DNA of 64,000 nt, from assembly GCF_002008365.1 (NCBI RefSeq), contig NZ_MRDL01000036.1:175676-239675 (forward strand). The letters run 5' to 3'. How positions within the stretch are numbered: position 1 is the first letter of the stretch; each line of letters starts with the position of its first letter. The position numbers and the translations under genes were made by a program. The notes under the pieces were generated by a model that was not told the origin of the DNA, made no database searches, and worked only from the letters and a program-made list of their open reading frames with translations. Positions 9,229 to 16,886 of this stretch are shown one piece after another. This DNA is from Rhizobium leguminosarum bv. viciae USDA 2370 (GTDB lineage Bacteria; Pseudomonadota; Alphaproteobacteria; Rhizobiales; Rhizobiaceae).

Positions 9229-9648
9229 ATGAATGAATACAAATTGCCGTTTCTCGCGACAGTCGCTTTACTATCGTTGGCGAGTTGCGTGAGCGGGCCT
9301 GACCACCTGGTGGTTCGGGCCCACCTGCCGATTTTCGATGGCGGACGGCTGCGCGCTCAGGTGAAGACCACGCAGGAGACTCTTGCGCTTTCAATCGGGA
9401 GCTACAAGGATGGACAATCATCCTTGCTTGATGTGCAGCGTTCGGTGGCGACCGGCCAGGCGAACTTGGCGCAAGCGGCGCAGCATATGGCGAAGAACTA
9501 TGTCGCCTCCAAAGTGGTGGTTCCGGTTACAACTTCGGTGGAGCCGCGATCAGGCCAACTTCTTATGAATACTGAGCCTCATGCCGTTGCAGCGATGGAT
9601 AAGAGATGGATTATTTCAGACAACCCGCCATTCGGTCGGGTCTCATAA
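9229..9648 (+). CDS. Internally deleted NodT/OprM-type outer-membrane efflux lipoprotein remnant
   Basis: The 139-aa frame starts with a lipoprotein signal (LLSLASC with SGPDH after it), as in NodT/OprM family outer-membrane factors. It then jumps straight to LPIFDGGRLRAQVKTTQE, which in a full protein lies near residue 330. It continues with SYKDGQSSLLDVQRS, the family's usual near-C-terminal repeat, ending in a foreign-looking tail. A normal member has about 460-500 residues, so the beta-barrel strands and most of the helical tunnel are missing. The frame itself is open. It is probably a relic formed by two or more deletions and unlikely to make a channel; a retained lipoprotein role cannot be excluded. 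The phosphatase gene starts at the next base after the stop. Confidence 0.6.
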   Translation: MNEYKLPFLATVALLSLASCVSGPDHLVVRAHLPIFDGGRLRAQVKTTQETLALSIGSYKDGQSSLLDVQRSVATGQANLAQAAQHMAKNYVASKVVVPVTTSVEPRSGQLLMNTEPHAVAAMDKRWIISDNPPFGRVS

Positions 9649-10440
9649 ATGGGTTACATGTTTAACTATCTAGGGCCGTGGCGACAACAGATACCGATAC
9701 TGGCTGGCAACCGCAAAGGACGCGCTCGGTTGACGTTTGCCGAAGGCGAATTCGCTGCGGTCTACGCGATGAGCGATGTTCACGGATGTTATAATGAGCT
9801 CGTCAAGGCGCAACGCCGCATCGAGGAGGATGCCGCGCGCATTCCGGGACCGAAACTCATCGTCATGCTCGGCGATTATGTCGATCGCGGGCCTGATTCG
9901 AGCGCGGTGCTGGAGTTCCTGAGCAAGACCCCGCCGCCGGGATTTCAACGTTTCGTCCTGTGCGGCAATCACGACGCGGAGCTGGTGAAGCTCTATCGCA
10001 AACCGGCGCGCATTCTCGAATGGCTCGGCTTTGCCGGACCGGAGACGCTGCACTCATACGGTATCGATATCGAGCATCTGCTGCAGTCGGCGGCTGGAAA
10101 CGAAACAATTGCCCGCGTCATTCGCAACATGATACCCGAACGACATATCCAATTCCTGGAATCGCTGCCGATCATGCTGCGGATAGGAAGGGTCCTCTTT
10201 GTTCATGCGGGCATCAAGCCGGGCATCGACCTCAAAAAGCAGAAAGACAGCGACCTCATGTGGATCCGTCAGCCCTTCCTGGATGAAGGACCGCAGCTTC
10301 CTGTCCTCGTGATCCACGGGCATACCCCGGCGCGAACACCGACATTCGGGCCGCAACGCATCGGTATCGACACTGCGGTTTCGGCGACGGGCCGGCTGAC
10401 CGTGCTGACGATAAAGGGAACACGGGTCGGGATCCTCTAG
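9649..10440 (+). CDS. PPP-family serine/threonine-type metallophosphatase
   Basis: The 263-aa calcineurin-like phosphoesterase has all metal-site motifs: SDVHG (D43, H45), GDYVDRG (D76, D79), GNHD (106-109), a later FVHAGI and the terminal VIHGHTP. It groups with bacterial PPP enzymes that remove phosphate from proteins or small molecules; the target is unknown. The ATG directly follows the stop of the efflux-lipoprotein relic with no clear ribosome site. A second in-frame ATG 9 bases on is also possible, so the first few residues are uncertain. Its stop codon abuts a large palindrome. Confidence 0.85.
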   Translation: MGYMFNYLGPWRQQIPILAGNRKGRARLTFAEGEFAAVYAMSDVHGCYNELVKAQRRIEEDAARIPGPKLIVMLGDYVDRGPDSSAVLEFLSKTPPPGFQRFVLCGNHDAELVKLYRKPARILEWLGFAGPETLHSYGIDIEHLLQSAAGNETIARVIRNMIPERHIQFLESLPIMLRIGRVLFVHAGIKPGIDLKKQKDSDLMWIRQPFLDEGPQLPVLVIHGHTPARTPTFGPQRIGIDTAVSATGRLTVLTIKGTRVGIL

Positions 10441-10442
10441 CG

Positions 10443-10487
10443 ATCCTGCTTCCCAAAAATCGGAATCGATTTTTGGGGAAGCAGGAT
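10443..10487. repeat. Dispersed palindrome of the ...AAAATCG-GNAT-CGATTTT... family
   Basis: A 20/21-nt inverted repeat (atcctgcttccc... against ...ggggaagcaggat) with one bulged base and a 4-nt loop GAAT sits 2 bases after the phosphatase stop. Its core is the same as in the palindrome at 46879-46930. It may act as a terminator, but the sharing of the core with a distant site marks it as a dispersed repeat. Confidence 0.7.
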
Positions 10488-10551
10488 GCGAAGATTGAAA
10501 GAGTTAGAGCGTCCTTTGCGCGTCTGAACGACGACGGTGCTGTAAAACCAA

Positions 10552-10577
10552 ACGCCGCGGATTGTGTTCCGCGGCGT
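10552..10577 (-). terminator. Rho-independent terminator of the UDP-glucose dehydrogenase gene
   Basis: A perfect 9-bp stem (acgccgcgg / ccgcggcgt, loop of 8) is followed on the minus strand by TTTGGTTTT. It lies 30 bases beyond the exo5 stop. Confidence 0.75.
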
Positions 10578-10606
10578 CAGGAAGATCAGCTCTTCAGCAG
10601 GCTATT

Positions 10607-11935
10607 TCAGGTGTTGGTCACATCCTGATAGAGATTGGTGCCGATGCCAGTATAGGTAAACCCGTATTTGCGGACCTCGTCGCTGCGGTAGATATTGCGC
10701 AGATCGACCAGGATCGGAGCGCGCATCGACTGCTTCAGGCGGTTGAAATCGAGCGCGCGGAACTGGTTCCATTCGGTGACGATGACAAGCGCATCCGCAC
10801 CAGCCGCCGCTTCGTAGGGTCCGCTCGCATATTCGATGTTCTCGATCACCTTGCGGGCGTTTTCCATGCCCTCGGGGTCGTAGCCGACCACTTGCGCGCC
10901 GTTGTCCTGCAGAGTCTGGATGACTGCGATTGCCGGGCTGTCGCGCATGTCATCGGTGTTCGGCTTGAAGGTCAGCCCGAGGATTGCGATCTTCTTGCCG
11001 CGAATGTCTCCGCCGACGGCCGAAATGACTTTGCGTCCCATCGCCCGCTTGCGGTTGTCATTGATCGAGATCGTCGTCTCGATGAGACGCATCGGCGCAT
11101 CGTAATCCTGCGCCGTCTTGGCAAGAGCTAGCGTATCTTTGGGGAAGCACGAGCCGCCGTAACCCGGACCGGCATGCAGGAACTTGGAGCCGATACGGCC
11201 ATCGAGACCGATCCCGCGCGAAACGTCCTGAACGTTTGCGTCGACCCGTTCGCAGAGATCGGCGATCTCGTTGATGAAGGTGATCTTCATCGCGAGAAAA
11301 GCATTGGCCGCATATTTGATCAGTTCCGAGGTGCGGCGGGTGGTGAAGACCAGGGGTGCCTGGTTGAGGTAAAGCGGGCGATAGACCTCGGTCATGGTTT
11401 CGCGTGCCCGGTCGTCGTTCAGCCCGACGACGATACGGTCAGGACGCTTGAAATCCTCGATGGCGGCGCCTTCGCGCAGGAATTCGGGATTGGAAACGAC
11501 GGCGACATCCGCCGTGGGATTGGTTTCGCGCATGATGCGCTCGACTTCGTCTCCCGTGCCGACCGGCACCGTCGACTTGGTGACGATAACAGTGAAGCCT
11601 TCCACATAGGTGGCAATCTCGCGGGCAGCGGCGTAGACATAGGAGAGATCCGCATGGCCGTCGCCGCGCCTGGAGGGCGTGCCGACGGCGATGAACACGA
11701 CGTCAGCACTGCGGACACTTTCGCCGACATCCGTCGAAAATGACAGCCGGCCGGTGCTGGTGTTTTCAGCGACCAATTGCTCCAGACCCGGCTCGTAGAT
11801 CGGAATGCGGCCTTCGCGAAGCGCTTCGATCTTACTCAGATCCTTGTCGACGCAGATGACGTCGTGGCCGAAATCCGCAAAGCAAACGCCTGAAACGAGG
11901 CCGACATAGCCTGATCCAATCATCGTGATGCGCAT
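10607..11935 (-). CDS. exo5: UDP-glucose 6-dehydrogenase
   Basis: This enzyme oxidises UDP-glucose to UDP-glucuronate with two NAD+, supplying the glucuronic acid of the acidic EPS and other glycans. The 442-aa length is standard. Visible motifs are the NAD-binding MIGSGYVGLVSG (5-16), FIAVGTPS, the hinge-region KYAANAFLAMKITFINE, and catalytic C263 in GGSCFPKD. GAGGGAAAT precedes the ATG. The orthologue is called exo5 in R. leguminosarum and rkpK in Sinorhizobium. It is a single-gene unit with its own terminator and lies beside the pss export genes. Two users of its product, LspL and PssDE, are encoded in this window. Confidence 0.93.
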   Translation of the reverse strand: MRITMIGSGYVGLVSGVCFADFGHDVICVDKDLSKIEALREGRIPIYEPGLEQLVAENTSTGRLSFSTDVGESVRSADVVFIAVGTPSRRGDGHADLSYVYAAAREIATYVEGFTVIVTKSTVPVGTGDEVERIMRETNPTADVAVVSNPEFLREGAAIEDFKRPDRIVVGLNDDRARETMTEVYRPLYLNQAPLVFTTRRTSELIKYAANAFLAMKITFINEIADLCERVDANVQDVSRGIGLDGRIGSKFLHAGPGYGGSCFPKDTLALAKTAQDYDAPMRLIETTISINDNRKRAMGRKVISAVGGDIRGKKIAILGLTFKPNTDDMRDSPAIAVIQTLQDNGAQVVGYDPEGMENARKVIENIEYASGPYEAAAGADALVIVTEWNQFRALDFNRLKQSMRAPILVDLRNIYRSDEVRKYGFTYTGIGTNLYQDVTNT

Positions 11936-12203
11936 ATTTCCCTCAAATCATTAGAGTAGAACGTCATGCTGCGTCGCAGCATGAGTTCGTCATAGTTAAT
12001 CTGGACGAAAAGACAATACCGAAGATCGCCTGAAACCCACATCGGAAATCGAACTCCGGGCACCGCAGCTTGCCGCACGCTGCCCCGTCGATAGCCAAAA
12101 CATAGGTTTGTGTGGGCGATATGACAAGTCGAGCGGCTCGTCAGAGCAGGCTCGACTTCAATCCGGAAACAGGATCAATCTGTCTATGTCGGTGCCTCGG
12201 CTG

Positions 12204-12803
12204 TTATAGCCGGTACCAGACATAGGGGTCTGTTCCCGATTGGATCTTGTCCCAGCGCAGATCGGTATCGCGCCAGTTCTTGATGCTGCTTTTCCTGTTG
12301 TCGAGGACGAGATCGCCCCTGTCGGTTCTGACGACGAGGACCGCATGTCCTTCACCGGAGGGCGTATATGCCGTCGCGATCCGCAACGCGCGCGACGACC
12401 AGCCCATCGCAATCAGCCGGCTGCGTTTGGTCAATGCGAAATCTTCGCAGTCGCCGCTGCGCACATTCACCTTCCAGACGTCGCCGTTCAGTTCGCTGCT
12501 GGAGTCGTTGCGTCCGATCATCGTCCGATTAACCGTGCTGTTCACATTTTTCAACTGCAACATCTGCTCGTCGGTGAGCGAAACGACCGAGAGCCCATTG
12601 TTGTCACGGCATTCGGCCGGGTTCTGGGCGCAGAACAATACCTGGGCGAAGGGTGGGATGATCTTGCCTTTTTCGGAGATATAGCTGACCGCCGAACTAC
12701 CGTTCAGGCCGCGGGCGAAACCTGCGGGACCGGCGGCAAATGCCGAGCAGGCATTGCCTGCTGTAAAGGCCAGCGCCAGAAGTGTAACGAATGTTTTCTT
12801 CAT
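12204..12803 (-). CDS. Transglutaminase-like cysteine protease (BTLCP family), secreted
   Basis: The 199-aa protein starts with a clear signal peptide ending at AFAAG, so the enzyme acts in the periplasm or outside. The triad of the bacterial transglutaminase-like cysteine proteinase family is intact: C119 in SGDCEDFALTKR, H153 in GEGHAVLVV, D168 in LVLDN. In other bacteria (LapG) such enzymes cleave large surface adhesins under cyclic-di-GMP control; rhizobia carry several copies whose substrates are mostly unknown. GGGGATTTAACAG lies before the ATG. It is divergent from pssT. Its placement beside EPS and adhesin genes is suggestive only. Confidence 0.85.
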   Translation of the reverse strand: MKKTFVTLLALAFTAGNACSAFAAGPAGFARGLNGSSAVSYISEKGKIIPPFAQVLFCAQNPAECRDNNGLSVVSLTDEQMLQLKNVNSTVNRTMIGRNDSSSELNGDVWKVNVRSGDCEDFALTKRSRLIAMGWSSRALRIATAYTPSGEGHAVLVVRTDRGDLVLDNRKSSIKNWRDTDLRWDKIQSGTDPYVWYRL

Positions 12804-13073
12804 CTGTTAAATCCCCGTTCAGGGCAACCGATTGAGATCAGGCTTGCCTTTTTTCTCGGTCAATGGCATGGCGATCTGATGATCTGCCAAGTATTGGGCG
12901 CAGAATATCTGTCCCGTTTCTGCTGCTTGGAAGGAGCATAGCCGGGCCTTGTCTCGATTGGCTTAAACCTATCGCGACAATTTTAAACGATGTGGAATTC
13001 TGTTACACTTTAGCACGCAGGTGCTTGATGTTCAACTTATGTTTGTACGAGTAAATTAAACTCTTCGGTTGTA

Positions 13074-14537
13074 ATGGCTTTGGTCGCTGCCTACTCTGGT
13101 AAATTAATTCACATGTTCTCCCACCTCATTAATAGGCGGGTCTTGCGAGAGGTTTTGCTTTTCGCCTTCATCGGCCTCGTTATATTGACGCTCATACCGT
13201 TCGGGAGTGTTACACCCCTGGCTTTCGCCTTCGCGGCGATCGGAATGTTTGCTCTCGCCATTATCTCGGGACTGCTGTTCGGAGAGCCGAGACAGAGCAG
13301 ATGGGTGTTCGGCATCGCTCTGTTTCTATTGATCGTTTTGACAGGATGGACGTTTATTCAGACGATCGAACTGCCTTCGCGGTGGCTGGCAAATCCCGCT
13401 TGGGATGCCGCGCGTCACCTAGCGGGTGTCAATTACGCAGCGATCTCCGTCGAACCGGCCGACACGTTCGCGTCGATCCTCTGGGTCGCTCTGCCTTTTG
13501 TCACGTTCCTGACCGGGCTGCTCTTATGCGATACCGATCAGCGCGCGAGGAAAGTGCTTGCCGGCCTCGGGCTTTCGGCGGGCATCATCGCTGTTTTCGG
13601 CCTGCTGCAGTTTTTGCTGTTTCCCAACATCCTGATCGTCGTCGAGAAACACGCCTACCTCGACAGCCTGACCGCGGTCTTCGTCAACCGTAATACCGCA
13701 GCGACCTTCCTCGGGCTTGGAACGCTGCTCATGCTAACCCTGGTCAGGGACGTTGCCCGTGCCTATTCGAACCATCCGCCCGGCGAGCCGGGCCGAAACG
13801 CGCTTCTCTTGAGATCGTGGATCTATATCCTGCTGTTATGCGCATGCTTCACCGCACTGATGCTGAGCCGCTCTCGCGCCGGGATATTTGCGACCTTTGT
13901 TGCCGCTCTCATCTATTTTCCATGGCTCGTCATCAATTGGAACGGCTCGAGGCGTCATTTGAGACCGGCGCCAAGATGGCGTTCGATGCTGAAGCTCCTC
14001 TCGGCGATTGCTTTCATCGTAGTGTTACTGACGATGTTTGCAGGCCAGGCGATTTTGCGCGCGCAAGAGCGGCGGCTCGAGGATGATGATCGATTCTGCA
14101 TCCTGCCGGGCATATGGCGTGCCATTTCGGATCATTGGTGGACGGGGACGGGGCTCGGAACTTTTCGGACGGTGTTTTCTGCCTACCGCGATCCGGCCTG
14201 CGGAATTTTCGGGATCTTCGACCGCGCACACAATTTCTATCTCGAAGGATTTCTGGGCCTCGGAATATTGTTCCCGATTACGGCGGTCCTTACCTTCTCG
14301 GTGCTTGCCAGGGTGTTCTGGCGCGGGCTCGCTCAAAGACGGCGTCTGAGGCACTATGTTCTTCTTGGCCTGGCGGCGACGGTTTTGGTCGCCCTTCATG
14401 CGGCGGTCGATTTTTCGCTGCAGATACCGGGTTTTGCGGTGTTTTACGCCGCCTTCCTCAGTGCGGTTGTCGCGATAAGCCTCGGGCGCAGCAACGGAGA
14501 GGCGGACACGGCATATGAGCAGCCGTTAACCACTTAA
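13074..14537 (+). CDS. pssT: EPS polymerisation membrane protein (Wzy / O-antigen ligase fold)
   Basis: The 487-aa polytopic inner-membrane protein has about ten or more predicted helices and a long central periplasmic loop (about residues 320-400) typical of the O-antigen ligase/Wzy superfamily, including GTGLGTF and HNFYLEGFLGLG. In R. leguminosarum the Wzy-like PssT lies directly upstream of pssN-pssO-pssP and has about this length, so position and topology agree. It would join lipid-linked repeats into EPS chains and influence chain length. The start is uncertain: ATG at 13074 or ATG 13 codons on (MFSHLINRR); neither has a strong ribosome site. About 290 bases separate it from pssN, so pssN may have its own promoter. 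Confidence 0.75.
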   Translation: MALVAAYSGKLIHMFSHLINRRVLREVLLFAFIGLVILTLIPFGSVTPLAFAFAAIGMFALAIISGLLFGEPRQSRWVFGIALFLLIVLTGWTFIQTIELPSRWLANPAWDAARHLAGVNYAAISVEPADTFASILWVALPFVTFLTGLLLCDTDQRARKVLAGLGLSAGIIAVFGLLQFLLFPNILIVVEKHAYLDSLTAVFVNRNTAATFLGLGTLLMLTLVRDVARAYSNHPPGEPGRNALLLRSWIYILLLCACFTALMLSRSRAGIFATFVAALIYFPWLVINWNGSRRHLRPAPRWRSMLKLLSAIAFIVVLLTMFAGQAILRAQERRLEDDDRFCILPGIWRAISDHWWTGTGLGTFRTVFSAYRDPACGIFGIFDRAHNFYLEGFLGLGILFPITAVLTFSVLARVFWRGLAQRRRLRHYVLLGLAATVLVALHAAVDFSLQIPGFAVFYAAFLSAVVAISLGRSNGEADTAYEQPLTT

Positions 14538-14826
14538 AGTTTAAATGGATGGATTTTAATAAGATTTTCGGAAAAGATTGATTGTGCAGGTGCGAACGGT
14601 TGACTCTGAAACCCAAGAAATTTTATAGCGGGTGCAGCCTTCGGATTTGTTGCGACGCCAGAAAAGTCGGACCGAAGTCGTTTTTCGCTTGCTAAGGGCT
14701 CGGCGTTGCCAGCCTGCCACAGTTAGGGGAATGTTAATCGGCTTTCAGTGTTATTGATCGGGGATCGTCTTGTATTTTGTCAGATTGCGGAGCAGTAGCT
14801 TCAGGGGCGTCAACACAGGGTATTCT

Positions 14827-16038
14827 ATGGGTTGTTCTCGTATCGGTAGTACACGCGTCGCCATTGTTGTAGCGCTAACGACTATATTGGCAAGCTGCAC
14901 ATCGTTGCCAAGATCCGGCCCCGATCACAAAGATGTTGATCGGGATGCTTCGGTGAAAGTGACAACGAAGGAGCGTCGCGTCGGTATCGACTACGCCCTG
15001 ATTGATCTCAGCAAGAACGTCCTGTCGTATTTTTCCGCTCCCCAGCCGACCTCCTTCAAGGGGTTTGGCGGTGGTCGAGGCGGGGCGCCCGAAATTCCGC
15101 TCGGTTTCGGTGACGTCGTTCAGGTCGCCATCTTCGAAGCTCAGTCCGGCGGTCTGTTCATTCCGTCCGATGCTGGTAGCCGACCTGGCAATTACATCTC
15201 GTTGCCAGAGCAGACCATCGATAGAAACGGGACGATCACAATTCCCTATGCGGGTCGGGTTCCGGCTGCCGGTCGCCTCAAGGAGACCGTGGAGCAGGAC
15301 GTCGAAGATCGCCTGGCGAGCCGCGCGATCGAGCCGCAGGTGGTTATTACGACCACGACAAGTCGCTCCAGTCAGGTTGCCGTGCTCGGTGATGTCAACA
15401 ATCCCCAGCGCATCGAGATCAGCCCGGCCGGTGAGCGTGTTCTCGATGTCATTTCCGCCGCGGGCGGTTTGACGACCAACAATATCGAAACGAATGTGAC
15501 GCTGCAGCGTCGCGGCAAGACGGCAACCGTCGCCTACACGACGCTATTGAAGAACCCGGCCGAAAATATCTATGTCGCACCGGATGATACGATCTCGATC
15601 GATCATGAGCGCCGTACCTATCTTATGCTCGGCGCCGCAGGCACCAGTGGCCGCTTCGATTTCGAAGAATCCGACCTGACCCTTGGAGAGGCAATCGCCA
15701 AGGCGGGCGGCCTGCGCGACGACCGCGCTGATCCGGCTCAGGTCCTGCTCTACCGCCTTGTCCCCAAGAAAACGGTTGCAGCGATGCACGTGGACGCGAC
15801 GAGATTTACGGGTGAAACGGTTCCGGTGATCATCCGCGCGAATCTTCGCGATCCGGCAACCCTGTTTGCTGTTCAGCAATTCAAGATGGAAGACAAGGAT
15901 ATTATCTATATTTCCAATTCGGACTCTGTTGAATTGGTCAAGTTCCTTGACATCGTAAACTCGGTATCGTCCACTGTTTCCGGCGTGGCTGACGATGCGA
16001 ATGATACCCGCAACGCGGTAAACGATCTTGGAAATTGA
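14827..16038 (+). CDS. pssN: Outer-membrane polysaccharide export lipoprotein (Wza/OPX type)
   Basis: The 403-aa lipoprotein has a signal peptide with lipobox ILASC (C24). A poly_export domain follows (GFGDVVQVAIFEA, then the IDRNGTITIPYAGRV stretch), then two SLBB-type beta-grasp repeats (VAVLGDVNNPQRIEI; RTYLMLGAAGTSGRF). It forms the outer-membrane end of the EPS export channel with PssP. The ATG at 14827 has CAGGG about 9 nt upstream and puts the lipobox at the normal distance; a TTG 19 codons earlier is possible but gives an overlong leader. A small hairpin separates it from pssO. Confidence 0.87.
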   Translation: MGCSRIGSTRVAIVVALTTILASCTSLPRSGPDHKDVDRDASVKVTTKERRVGIDYALIDLSKNVLSYFSAPQPTSFKGFGGGRGGAPEIPLGFGDVVQVAIFEAQSGGLFIPSDAGSRPGNYISLPEQTIDRNGTITIPYAGRVPAAGRLKETVEQDVEDRLASRAIEPQVVITTTTSRSSQVAVLGDVNNPQRIEISPAGERVLDVISAAGGLTTNNIETNVTLQRRGKTATVAYTTLLKNPAENIYVAPDDTISIDHERRTYLMLGAAGTSGRFDFEESDLTLGEAIAKAGGLRDDRADPAQVLLYRLVPKKTVAAMHVDATRFTGETVPVIIRANLRDPATLFAVQQFKMEDKDIIYISNSDSVELVKFLDIVNSVSSTVSGVADDANDTRNAVNDLGN

Positions 16039-16051
16039 TTGAAATAGGCGG

Positions 16052-16083
16052 GCCGTCATCGATCTCGAATGATCAATGACGGC
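16052..16083 (+). other. Intercistronic hairpin between pssN and pssO
   Basis: An 8-bp inverted repeat (gccgtcat / atgacggc) lies 13 bases after the pssN stop, with no T run. It looks like a processing or stability element rather than a full terminator. Confidence 0.45.
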
Positions 16084-16118
16084 GGCCTATATAGCGGATT
16101 TGATGAAGGACTATGGTT

Positions 16119-16835
16119 ATGGCAAGGTCTGGTGTTTATCGTAAGCTTGCGTATAGCGGAATTGTCGTCGCGATGTTTGCCGGCATGAATTCAAGCGCTT
16201 TTGCGGCAGCTTGCTTGGGTCCGGCAAGTCTGACTTCCGGCGATATCAGTGGATTTTCAGCTAATCCCGCCGTTCTGCTCGACATGTCCGATCCGTTGGT
16301 TTTGTCATCGCGTGTTCGCGCTCTGGTCGGGAGCAGCAATGACGCGCTGTCGCCGGTGATCGAGCAGGCCAAGAAGGCCAGTGCCGCACAGATGGCGGCT
16401 ATCGGCTCCGGTCTGGCGCGGGCCGCAAACAGCTGTCAGGTGCCGGATCCGCAGTTCAAGCTGGCGATCGAAAAAGCCGTTGCCGACGCGGCGATTGCCG
16501 ATCCCAATCTCGCGCCGCTGCTTGCCGCCTTTGCAAAGGTCCTTGCCGAAGGCGGGACCGCGGCGCTCGGCCCGGGTGGAAGTGCTGCAGCCGCCGCATC
16601 CGGCATCGGCAACGATGGGTCAATTGGCCAGACGGGGCCTGGGGCAGACGACGGCACGCCGTTTGACGGCAGCGCGACGACCGCCGGCACGCTGAAGGTT
16701 TCGAATGCCGGCGCAGATAGTTCATCTTCGAGTTCCACGACCACGACTACGATCATCGTTAGCACAGGAGCGGGAGGACAGTCGTCCACTGACCCGACGC
16801 AGTCGACGAGTCAGAGTGTCCCGGTCATACAATAG
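16119..16835 (+). CDS. pssO: PssO-like secreted protein of the EPS export operon
   Basis: The 238-aa product has a signal peptide (cleavage likely after AFAA), an alanine-rich helical middle (about residues 60-150) and a low-complexity tail rich in Gly, Ser and Thr with a run of serines and threonines. Genes of this size and character between pssN and pssP are called pssO in R. leguminosarum and encode an exported protein associated with EPS secretion; the mechanism is not known. I chose the second ATG (16119) because AAGGA is 8 nt away; the first ATG leaves only 2 nt. The middle resembles small helical secreted proteins found beside Wzc genes in other rhizobia. Confidence 0.75.
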   Translation: MARSGVYRKLAYSGIVVAMFAGMNSSAFAAACLGPASLTSGDISGFSANPAVLLDMSDPLVLSSRVRALVGSSNDALSPVIEQAKKASAAQMAAIGSGLARAANSCQVPDPQFKLAIEKAVADAAIADPNLAPLLAAFAKVLAEGGTAALGPGGSAAAAASGIGNDGSIGQTGPGADDGTPFDGSATTAGTLKVSNAGADSSSSSSTTTTTIIVSTGAGGQSSTDPTQSTSQSVPVIQ

Positions 16836-16886
16836 CTGGAATTGCCCGTAGATCTTAGCACTTGACGCCTTTGTTGGAGATCGAAA

